This document shows positions 9,957-18,102 of a DNA stretch of 64,000 nt, piece by piece; position 1 is the first letter of the stretch, and each line of letters starts with the position of its first letter. The position numbers and the translations under genes are program-made. Location of the stretch: NCBI GenBank assembly GCA_016705335.1, contig JADIYN010000024.1:1-64000 (forward strand). Reading direction: 5' to 3'. The notes under the pieces were generated by a model. That model did not search any database, was not told the DNA's origin, and saw only the letters and a program-made list of their open reading frames with translations. The stretch comes from Draconibacterium sp. Its GTDB lineage: Bacteria; Bacteroidota; Bacteroidia; Bacteroidales; Prolixibacteraceae.

Positions 9957-11036
9957 TTAATAAATACGATTTTTCCTAACTATCCCTAACCGATCAAGTT
10001 CCTCATGGATATAATTGCAATTGTCCCAATTATAATCCGATTCCAAATGGTATTCTATTTTCAGATTACCACCATCATTGTCTTTTAGTGTTTGTGTGAG
10101 CCAGCGTTGAATTTTTTCCGGTTTGGCCCTTTCAACCAGAACCTCAACCGGAGGAAATACATTAATTTCAAACGCTTTACCCATTCTCTCTCTTATGGCA
10201 GCTAGAGAAGTATTGGAACCTGTATCAATTACTTTTAGATTTTCAGTTTCGCAAATTGGTTCTAATACGTGATCAGCATTCCCGCAACTGTGAAGGCGGA
10301 TTGCTCCAAACTCTTTTCCCAGCTGACTGATATAAGGAGTTACAAATTCACGATAAGTATATTCATCAAGCATCGTTCCTGAACACTCCCCCACATGAAC
10401 TGAAGTAACAGGCAAATCCCCCAATTTGGAAAAATGCCGGATGACAGCGATATAAACATCTGTGATCCACTTATGAATACCTTTCACCAGTTCAGGTTCC
10501 ATCATCATTTTGGAAAAAATATCTGATCCGATAAATTTCATTGAAGTTGTAACAATGCCATGTATAGTGGCTCTTCCTGAAGTATCCCAGAAAAATGGAG
10601 GGATAATAGTACAATCAGGATAATTATCACAGGCATTTTTATACTGGTTTTTAAGTTCCTTCAGGAAGGAGAGTTCCAGTACCTCTTCTACAGAAGGCAA
10701 TTGTGAAATATCCGAAATATCCTTTAGTGGAAATCCTTTCACATCAGAATCCTTGTCAGGAGAAAAAATAAACTCGGCACCCAGTGCTGCTGCGATAATC
10801 ATATTCGGCTGAATAGCACCCACAAGGATCATATCAGGTATCACGTATTCAGCCTGTACCAGATTATCTTCCATATTATATAAAGGATAATCAGGAAATT
10901 TTTCTTTAATGAAGTTATGGCAGGCTTCGTCCTGTTTCATCCGATAATATGGGTCCAGATAGTATTTCCGGTTAAAAACAAAACCGCCGTGTTTGTTCAG
11001 CCATCCTTTCGATACACTTGCCTGTACTTTTATCAT
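9957..11036 (-). CDS. Uroporphyrinogen-decarboxylase-like (URO-D/MtaA superfamily) protein
   Basis: An intact 359-residue cytoplasmic protein without signal peptide. The fold family is uroporphyrinogen decarboxylase/corrinoid methyltransferase. Residues about 60-100 (QAEYVIPDMILVGAIQPNM, then ALGAEFIF) and SVHVGECSGTMLDEYTYREFVTPYI near 215-240 follow the family, and RLHSCGN near 250 matches the His-x-Cys-Gly-N strand that binds zinc in methyltransferases such as MtaA. It is unlikely to be heme HemE: the N-terminal Arg-rich substrate motif of HemE is not visible and the context is catabolic. It lies 12 bases after the GH109-like gene and 11 before the sugar permease. Members without assigned function are common beside glycosidase genes. 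A role on methylated or otherwise modified sugars is my inference only. Confidence 0.75.
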   Translation of the reverse strand: MIKVQASVSKGWLNKHGGFVFNRKYYLDPYYRMKQDEACHNFIKEKFPDYPLYNMEDNLVQAEYVIPDMILVGAIQPNMIIAAALGAEFIFSPDKDSDVKGFPLKDISDISQLPSVEEVLELSFLKELKNQYKNACDNYPDCTIIPPFFWDTSGRATIHGIVTTSMKFIGSDIFSKMMMEPELVKGIHKWITDVYIAVIRHFSKLGDLPVTSVHVGECSGTMLDEYTYREFVTPYISQLGKEFGAIRLHSCGNADHVLEPICETENLKVIDTGSNTSLAAIRERMGKAFEINVFPPVEVLVERAKPEKIQRWLTQTLKDNDGGNLKIEYHLESDYNWDNCNYIHEELDRLGIVRKNRIY

Positions 11037-11048
11037 ATCAAAGAATCT

Positions 11049-12338
11049 TTATATTGCAAATGATGGTTTTATTGTTTTCCATTTCCCTCTTGTAAAATCG
11101 GGGATTTCAACAGGTTGACTGCCTTTTGCAATAGAATCTCCGGAAAGTGCTACAACACAGCTCATCAAAACAGATTCATAAACATCAATTGGTGTTTGTA
11201 TTTTATCACGAACTGCCTCAGCAAAATATCCCAATTCAATCAGATCAACTCCGCCATGGCCTTCTCCCTGATAATTACTTTTCCAAAAATTATGATTGTA
11301 CTTATCCTGATACGGTGCAAATGCTTCCCATTGATGATATTCCGGACTTCTATTTTTTAAATATAGTGAAGTGCGTTGCTCGTTGTAAATACCTAAGGTA
11401 CCTTGTATCTTCCATTCGTTGTCATAGGGGCGCGGTAATTGCATGTCATAATTCACAATAATGGATTTGCCCATTTTAGTGCGAATCATACTGGTGACAA
11501 TATCTCCCTGTGCATATTTCCTCCTGGCACTTGGATGGTCTTTCCCAAATCTTTCAGTGAACATGGTATTGATGCCTTTGCTATCTGTAGCCATCGAAGT
11601 AATGTGGTCGAAAGTATCACCGCATGGAATATCCATCCAGCTTAATACAGGCCCTAAACTGTGCGTCGGGTATTGATCGCGGTTATACTTTACAAGAAAT
11701 TCTGCAGGCCATTTATCTTTGCCTGTTTCTTTGTCGAAAAACCAATGATCAATACAATCGTGCGAATGAGCACAATGACAATGAACTATATCGCCATACA
11801 TTCCTGCTCTTATCATGTTTAACACTGCCAGATTATCTTGCCTGAAACTCCAGTTTTCCATCATCATACATGGCATTCCAGTCTCTTCTGAAGTATCTAC
11901 CAATTGCCAGCACTCATCAACAGTCAAGGCCGCAGGGACCTCAACACCAACATATTTGCCAGCTTTCATTGCATCAACAGCCATAGGAGTATGCCACTGC
12001 CAGTAGGTAGCAATGATTACAGCATCCAAATCATCGCGTTCTACAAGCCTTTTGTAATCCAGTTCATCTATACCATATTCGCTTGGCTTTTGCCTTCCAT
12101 GTTTTTTGAATATTTCCTGCGAAGCAGCTAAGGCATTAGGATTAATATCGCAAATTGCGGGTACTTCAACCCAATCCAATGTTAAAATCTCATTTAACAA
12201 ACCTTGTCCTCGTCCCCCAACACCAATAAAGCCAATCTTAACCTTTTTAGTTGTATTTGATGCAAAAGAATACGTATGCGCCAAGGTAATTGCTCCGGTA
12301 CCTAGGGCTGCTGATTTAATAAATTTCCGTCTTTCCAT
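11049..12338 (-). CDS. GH109-like NAD-dependent glycosidase (Gfo/Idh/MocA fold), Tat-exported
   Basis: A 429-residue protein with a twin-arginine signal (ERRKFIKSAALGTGA) and a Rossmann fold (GFIGVGGRGQG at 36-46, CDINPNALAAS). Beyond generic oxidoreductases it shares long patterns with GH109 alpha-N-acetylgalactosaminidases, which use tightly bound NAD+ for an oxidation-elimination-addition-reduction cycle: EVPAALTVDECWQLVDTSEE near 135, LNMIRAGMYGDIVH, and YPTHSLGPVLSWMDI near 224. The ENCCYD- and YIHDLR-like segments of classical GH109 are replaced by ENWSFRQDN and HSHDCIDHW, so specificity may differ. Export by Tat fits a protein folded with its cofactor before transport. It begins 17 bases after the large unassigned glycosidase. 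Alternative: an exported dehydrogenase of the same superfamily. Confidence 0.8.
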   Translation of the reverse strand: MERRKFIKSAALGTGAITLAHTYSFASNTTKKVKIGFIGVGGRGQGLLNEILTLDWVEVPAICDINPNALAASQEIFKKHGRQKPSEYGIDELDYKRLVERDDLDAVIIATYWQWHTPMAVDAMKAGKYVGVEVPAALTVDECWQLVDTSEETGMPCMMMENWSFRQDNLAVLNMIRAGMYGDIVHCHCAHSHDCIDHWFFDKETGKDKWPAEFLVKYNRDQYPTHSLGPVLSWMDIPCGDTFDHITSMATDSKGINTMFTERFGKDHPSARRKYAQGDIVTSMIRTKMGKSIIVNYDMQLPRPYDNEWKIQGTLGIYNEQRTSLYLKNRSPEYHQWEAFAPYQDKYNHNFWKSNYQGEGHGGVDLIELGYFAEAVRDKIQTPIDVYESVLMSCVVALSGDSIAKGSQPVEIPDFTRGKWKTIKPSFAI

Positions 12339-12355
12339 TTTTTTGAGTTTTAAAA

Positions 12356-15259
12356 TTATTCCACAACCAACCAGGTATAGCTATTTGCTTTAACCGGTAC
12401 ATCGAGCTCAACCTTATATTCCCTGTTTATTTTGTACTTTTTTGCTATTCCTTCTTCCTGCCGGATATTTGCAGTTTCAGTTAAACCCGTATAATAAATC
12501 GGAAGTGTAATTTTTTCTGTCACATCGATATTTTTAGGATTAAATATCATCACAAAACCCTTCTCTTTGAGTGAGGAATTTACATGCATCATATAATCCA
12601 CATCAATCGCGTTGGCACGTTTGAGTTGCAACAATGGACTTTCAAGAATATCTCTGTATTTTTTGTACCAGTCAACATTTGCTTTTACCATCTGTTTTGT
12701 TGCATCAGTATCAAATAATCTTGGTCCCCGGTAACAAGCCTGAACTCCAAAGCCAAGATTACTTTTCATCATTAAATCATAATGATGCAAGTGTTCGTTG
12801 AGTGGTTCAATTGTTGCGGCTGCCCCACCACCATGATATTCAGTAAGCGGTACAAACATCCAACCCATCGATGGTAATTTTAAATGTGTTCCATCGAAAA
12901 TATTCTGTCGTGCATGTATCACCTGCTGTTCGCGGGGTAACGACCAATTTGTTTCGCGGTAGCCCATCCCGGTTTTGTTGCTCCCTGAAAGAAACCAGTA
13001 ATCAGGAACATTGAGGTAGATATCTTTACCGCGGCACCACTTGTAAAAATCCGCCAGTTTCTTCCATTGCATGTATTGCGAGTCGTTCAGTCCTTTATGC
13101 CCGGGGTGAGTTGTTGACGCACAAAAATCACCGGGATAGGAACCATCGTGTTCAAAAACTGAAAACCCGGTTTCTTCATAAAAATGGTATAGTTTGTCGA
13201 AATAATTATTTCCCCATTCGCTACACAAACAGGGCGAATTTCCAAAAGTGGCAAATCCGCCGGTCTTTCCGGTCTTTGGATTTATCACATCATTTTCATC
13301 ATCAATCCTGCGAGATGCCAGCAAGGAATATCCTCCAAAATCAATTCCTTTGCTTTTTGCATAATCACGATATTTTTTCATTTGAACCAGATATTCCGGA
13401 TCATCTTTTTCAACATTAAAACCACTTCCAAAAGTGAGAATTACCATTTCGAATCCAACTTCAGAACACTGGTCAATTGATTTTTTCACTGATTCCCAGT
13501 CGGAGAAACGGGCATGCATCATCAGTGGGTTTTCGGTTGTCCAGGGAGCTATTATTTTGTACATTTTTGCCAGAGACAATCCATTTCGTTGCCGTTCGTA
13601 ATTATCAAAAGGCATAACATAGGCATTGAACGACTCAAAAATCTGGCCTGCCTCAACTGCTACATCCGGACCAATTTCGGGACTGACATTTAACAGACAT
13701 GGCGTTTTTCGGGCATAATTTACCTGGGTAACAAATTGTTCGTCAGACAACCACTTTACAGAATGTGCAGTTGAATTAATAAGTTCCATTCCACCAAATG
13801 CATAATCAGTCTCAACATGAATATTCGGGTTCGGTATCAATTTGTTATGGTAATCAACAAAGCTCGCGTATTCAACTGCAGCAAGGATCTCGCTAACAAA
13901 TGAGTTAATAATTATGGATTGTGAAGAGTTGTTGTTTACCGAAATCCATTTTCTCAAAACTGGCACACCATCGTAAAGTTCGTAGTTTACTGAAATTGTT
14001 ACATCCTTAAGGTTATCAGCATAAGTTTTAATTTTCGCTACCTCTTTATTGTCATACTCACCATAAATAACAGCACTTTGAATGTGTAATCTTACAAGTT
14101 CTCCGGGAGTTTCTCCGTCAGTCCCTCCACCTTTTTCATCGGTTTTACCAAACCTTACTGCCACCGGATTTCCCCATGATTTATCTTTTATACTTTTGTG
14201 AAAAAGAGTCCAGCCGCCTTTCGGTTCTCTTCCTTCATAAAAAATTGTATCCTCTTCCAGCCGAATCCGCAACGAATACGGATTATTGAAATCAAACTCA
14301 TAGCTATTTCCTACGCCCCTGACACTTTTTTCGCTATCAAAAACACCCAATGTTGGAGCAGAATTACGGGCATCTCCTCCGGGTTTAAGATTGAATTTAA
14401 CTGTCTTATCCTTAAAAACCAATGCGATACCGGGGCCATATTCGTTGCTCTTATCAGTTCCTGCAAAGAAAGTGGCCTCCACAATACCAACACCCTCCGG
14501 TAACTGTTTTTCCATATAAACTGAACTGTTTGCAGGAGTGTATATCTCTCCGGGTTTCCCTTCATTTTCCAGTGAACTCCTTTCGTGTGAAGGCGAAACA
14601 TGAATTTTCCACCCATCCAGTTTGTTATCGAAATTTTCATTTATTACGATTTTTCTTCCGAGTCCACTTTCCCTGGAATTTTTTAACAGATAATCTATCG
14701 ACATTTCAGGCAAACTGTAATCCATTTGCACCCGAATACCTTTTGGAGGCCATACAGTACCGGGCGCATGATGGCGAACTGTATTCCACTGCATCACAGG
14801 CCTGGGAGAACCGACTTCGATATTTGTCAGATGAAAACTATTCAGGCTGCTCTTTAATCCGTTTTTATCCTCAGTTGTTAGAAAAGCATAATTTTGCTGA
14901 CCGTCCAAACCGCCAACATCGTATTTAATCCCATCAATTTCAATAATTGCTTCAGGTTTTACTCCCCTTAAATATTCCTGTTTTGTTTGAATATTTTTCA
15001 AACTGACTGTCGCAGCATTCGGACTTATTTTTATTGACCTTGACAATATTCCGTTTGATAAAACGATTTCAGAATTGTCTGCAGTTCTGAACAAACCTGA
15101 TTTTACCTGCACATTGGCAACTAACCAGTCTTCGGTTACACCAGTTTCGTAAACACCTGAAAGTTCAGGTAAAGTTTTTACAAAATCCTGTACCTTTTCC
15201 TGTGCAATTAAACTAATGTGCAGCAGCATAGCTAAAATAACAACAATGTAATTTTTCAT
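12356..15259 (-). CDS. Large secreted TIM-barrel glycosidase, unassigned (copy A, intact)
   Basis: An intact 967-residue protein with a Sec signal peptide (MKNYIVVILAMLLHISLIAQ). Residues about 40-200 form a beta-sandwich with LSNGILSRSIKISPNAATVS, a style typical of galactosidase-like enzymes that read the end of a glycan. Residues about 205-400 begin NENFDNKLDGWKIHV and look like an inserted concanavalin/LamG-type domain. A barrel follows with FEMVILTFGSGFN, SKGIDFGGYSLLASRR, FEHDGSYPGDFCAS near residue 703 and NKTGMGYRETNWSLPREQQ near 760. The Asp of EHDG is a good nucleophile candidate by analogy to clan GH-D, but I do not recognise a numbered family. The C-terminus is a small beta domain. 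A frame-broken paralogue lies at 18103-20883, so the pair probably acts on related linkages. Confidence 0.7.
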   Translation of the reverse strand: MKNYIVVILAMLLHISLIAQEKVQDFVKTLPELSGVYETGVTEDWLVANVQVKSGLFRTADNSEIVLSNGILSRSIKISPNAATVSLKNIQTKQEYLRGVKPEAIIEIDGIKYDVGGLDGQQNYAFLTTEDKNGLKSSLNSFHLTNIEVGSPRPVMQWNTVRHHAPGTVWPPKGIRVQMDYSLPEMSIDYLLKNSRESGLGRKIVINENFDNKLDGWKIHVSPSHERSSLENEGKPGEIYTPANSSVYMEKQLPEGVGIVEATFFAGTDKSNEYGPGIALVFKDKTVKFNLKPGGDARNSAPTLGVFDSEKSVRGVGNSYEFDFNNPYSLRIRLEEDTIFYEGREPKGGWTLFHKSIKDKSWGNPVAVRFGKTDEKGGGTDGETPGELVRLHIQSAVIYGEYDNKEVAKIKTYADNLKDVTISVNYELYDGVPVLRKWISVNNNSSQSIIINSFVSEILAAVEYASFVDYHNKLIPNPNIHVETDYAFGGMELINSTAHSVKWLSDEQFVTQVNYARKTPCLLNVSPEIGPDVAVEAGQIFESFNAYVMPFDNYERQRNGLSLAKMYKIIAPWTTENPLMMHARFSDWESVKKSIDQCSEVGFEMVILTFGSGFNVEKDDPEYLVQMKKYRDYAKSKGIDFGGYSLLASRRIDDENDVINPKTGKTGGFATFGNSPCLCSEWGNNYFDKLYHFYEETGFSVFEHDGSYPGDFCASTTHPGHKGLNDSQYMQWKKLADFYKWCRGKDIYLNVPDYWFLSGSNKTGMGYRETNWSLPREQQVIHARQNIFDGTHLKLPSMGWMFVPLTEYHGGGAAATIEPLNEHLHHYDLMMKSNLGFGVQACYRGPRLFDTDATKQMVKANVDWYKKYRDILESPLLQLKRANAIDVDYMMHVNSSLKEKGFVMIFNPKNIDVTEKITLPIYYTGLTETANIRQEEGIAKKYKINREYKVELDVPVKANSYTWLVVE

Positions 15260-15300
15260 ATAATCATCCTATTAATTAAATCACAATATCTTTTATTTCA

Positions 15301-16871
15301 TTATTTTTCATACCAGAAGCAAGCCAATGCATAATTCACGGGGCCTCCATAAAGTTGCCATGATTCCATATCGAGACGCAGAGAAGTATTAAATGGGATA
15401 GCATCCAGGCTGCGAATCCGAGAATTTACCGAAATGCCTCCAATATTTCCCGTATTTGCATTTCCAATCGGCTGTCCAGTGAAAATATTATTGAATATTT
15501 CCGGGTGTCCCCAGGCATAACCATAATAATCCTCTGTACCCGTACCAAAATGGTCTGGAAATTTACTGCCATCGACATACACCTTTTCATCACCTTCTCC
15601 CCACCAGCCCCGAAAGTTTTTATATACCTGAAGAATATCTCCAACATAAACAGCTGTTTTATTATTGATTTCAATGTAGTTGAAATCGACAGTTTTGTTT
15701 GCGGGCATCTCATTTAATCGTTTGAAATTTGAATGAAAATACATTGAACGATCGTTCCACAACCAATCTCCAATCGCCACTTCAATTAAGCCTGAAACAG
15801 AATTATCTCCTTTGTAAAGTAGTTTTATATCCGAATTTTCCTGAAAAGGCATTACCCAGAAACTGGCCATACTACCATCTTTGTCAACTTTAGTAAACCA
15901 ATTTTTTGATGCAACAAGCTGGTCTCCGCATCCAAAAAAGAAACCAAGTGGAACATCAATGGTATTCTCTCCATCAAATGCAATTTGAAGCCATGTATTC
16001 TTTACAGCTTCGTTCATATCCACTGATTTCAGGGAAATAAATAATCGTTTTATGGCTCCCTGTTCTTTGATGCGAATAGTTTCTGAAGTTCCTGATTTTA
16101 ATGAAAATGACTTCTTTTTCACTTCCTTTTCCTCGGTACACGAGCCTCCAAAGCTGATAGTTCCATAAAATCATTCAACTGTTTATTTGTATTCTGTATT
16201 ATTTCGGCATAATTATCTATAGTTTGTTTTGAAAAGCTTTCCACATTAACTTTCCCTTTATAAATGCGATAATTTATATTGTACCAAAACCCGGTTCCGG
16301 CGCCTCCTTTTGCACAGTCGGATGTGATTTTTATTCGTTTGTTAAATGGAATTGGTGCATATAAATTATGACCGGGTTTTGCTCCCTTGTTAATGTTTAG
16401 CAAATCCATTTCAACAGATCGTTGAGACAAAGGAGAACCAATTAATTTGTTTTGCCCGATCAGGGCACCGGTATGATCAGCTTCCCAAAAAGGAATCTCC
16501 TGTCCATCAATATAAAATCTCAAATTGTTCTTCTGGTTTGGATGGCCTCCGGGTAATTACCCCAGGTCCTTCAACATCCATCAATACATATACTTCTGAC
16601 CATTATTTATCTCTTTTCGCTGATAGTTGCTCCAATCTTCGTTTGCGAACCAACCTTCACTAATTTTTTCTATTGATCTGCTATCATAGCTACTCGTCTG
16701 CATTAAGTGAAACTCAGAACTAGGCCATTGAGCCAAATGCGACCTGTCGGTCATTTCCAGCAATAAGGATTTCATCGTTATATTTTCCTGTGATGCACCC
16801 AATGGATTTTCCTGAGCATTTAATGTTCCAAAACGCATCACAATCAATAAAATAAAAAAAGCCTTTTTCAT
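15301..16871 (-). CDS. Second GH172 (DUF2961) glycoside hydrolase, frame-broken
   Basis: About 520 residues when joined. The frame 16871-16581 gives a signal peptide (MKKAFFILLIVMRFGTLNAQ) and the family N-terminus (GWFANEDW, NNGQKY). A short stretch around 16575-16530 reads LMDVEGPGVITR and then GHPNQKNN in shifted frames. The frame 16523-16119 continues with LRFYIDGQEIPFWE, and 16122-15301 has WWGEGDEKVYVDG and HFGTGTEDYYGYAWG, the likely catalytic acids. At least three indels separate the pieces; the one near 16132 fits a missing C (restoring VPEEKEV). Compared with the GH172 at 287-2365 it lacks the C-terminal domain, ending soon after the barrel (ALACFWYEK). It lies 6 bases after the alpha/beta hydrolase. 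Broken state is most likely sequence error. Confidence 0.82.
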
Positions 16872-16877
16872 GTTTAA

Positions 16878-18101
16878 TTAGTTTCTAATTAGTTCACTGG
16901 ACACTCCTAAATTCATCACATCATTTACGTAAAGAAATCCCATTAAAAAGCCCTCGGCAGGATATGGACATTCTATCTTCCCTTCTGATATTTTTGCCGG
17001 AATTGATTTCCAAATACGATCTGCATTAATATGGATTGTATCATTTGAATACCAGAAATTCGCAGATTTCAGGCTTAAATCACTTTCATAACTAAATTTA
17101 ATTATTCCAGCTTGTTTTTCAATACTTGTTATTTTTGGAAGTGGAACTCCTCCCTTAAAAATGGAGTTGAAAAATGCTGCAATTTCTCCAGGTTGCCATC
17201 CTATCGTATGATCATGGCCCATGTTTGGCGTAATACGAATGTGTCTGTTTTTTTCCGGTATAAGTTTGGTAGTTTTATCAAATGGAACAATATCAAAACA
17301 TCCATCTTTATTTCCATTAATAAACAGAGTAGGACACTGTGAAAATATTAGATAATTTTTCGGGTCAATTTTGCTCATCCAGAGCGCTTTCCCTTCCGCA
17401 GTCATACGTTCATCCAAATATCTTTTAAAAATTATTTCGTCGTGAAATGCACAGCCATAAACAGGTGCAGCAGCTTTGAAACGATTATCAATACCGGAAA
17501 CTATGCAGGTTTGAAATCCTCCCCAACTAATACCGGTTACGGCAGTTTTATTTTTCTCAACCTCGGGAAAGCTAAGTATAAGGGAATGGGCTAAAATAGA
17601 AATAGCTGCTGTTCGATAAGCGCGCACAGCTTTGGGGCCACTTGAAATTGAGTCGTAAATTAATTCCATGGAAGAAGTAGGTCCGCCTTCGGGTAATTTC
17701 CTGTTATTTCCAAAATCGCAGGTAATGGCAGCATATCCTTCATATGCCCAACGCTCAACCCATTCACTCATTGCATCCTGGTCACCTCCTGAAATTAAAA
17801 CCACTCCGGGAAACTTATTTCCTTGATTTTTACCGGTTTTTAAAATATCGGGATTTGAGTAATAGGCAAAAACTTTTGTGGCTTTACCTTGATATTCGGG
17901 GCCTTCAAAAAGAATTTCCCTAACCTTTGAAGTACTGTCTAAATATTCGAAATCAGGCTTTTGTTGAAGATAATCCAAATCCCAGATTAGATCATCAACT
18001 TTTATTAATGACTTATCAATTCGGGGAATATCCGGATTTTCCGGAGTAGAACAGGATATTACAGTCAACAACCAAACAAATAATAGTAGCGTTTTACACA
18101 T
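16878..18101 (-). CDS. Alpha/beta-hydrolase lipoprotein, probable carbohydrate esterase
   Basis: An intact 407-residue lipoprotein (lipobox V-I-S-C at residue 17). The alpha/beta-hydrolase fold is shown by VVLISGGDQDAMSEW (oxyanion region), GISWGGFQT near residue 190 with the nucleophile Ser, INGNKDGCFD near 265 with the acid Asp and MGHDHTIGW near 296 with the His. It resembles acetyl-xylan-esterase/dienelactone-hydrolase-like proteins of polysaccharide loci; the last 80 residues are a beta domain (IIKFSYESDLSLKSANFWYS) seen in PhoPQ-regulated-type and related secreted esterases. It likely removes ester groups, for example acetyl, so that glycosidases can proceed. It is packed one base after the unassigned glycosidase copy B and 6 bases before GH172. 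Confidence 0.75.
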   Translation of the reverse strand: MCKTLLLFVWLLTVISCSTPENPDIPRIDKSLIKVDDLIWDLDYLQQKPDFEYLDSTSKVREILFEGPEYQGKATKVFAYYSNPDILKTGKNQGNKFPGVVLISGGDQDAMSEWVERWAYEGYAAITCDFGNNRKLPEGGPTSSMELIYDSISSGPKAVRAYRTAAISILAHSLILSFPEVEKNKTAVTGISWGGFQTCIVSGIDNRFKAAAPVYGCAFHDEIIFKRYLDERMTAEGKALWMSKIDPKNYLIFSQCPTLFINGNKDGCFDIVPFDKTTKLIPEKNRHIRITPNMGHDHTIGWQPGEIAAFFNSIFKGGVPLPKITSIEKQAGIIKFSYESDLSLKSANFWYSNDTIHINADRIWKSIPAKISEGKIECPYPAEGFLMGFLYVNDVMNLGVSSELIRN

Positions 18102-18102
18102 T

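Noticed and set aside
9957..11036. Heme-pathway HemE
   Set aside because: Catabolic neighbours and RLHSCGN metal-type strand; no typical HemE N-terminal motif.
14422..14928. 168-codon open frame on the plus strand
   Set aside because: It lies opposite the intact glycosidase copy A, has no domain or signal, and its composition is that of an antisense shadow; the same holds for other plus-strand frames such as 2663-3004 and 55681-56022.
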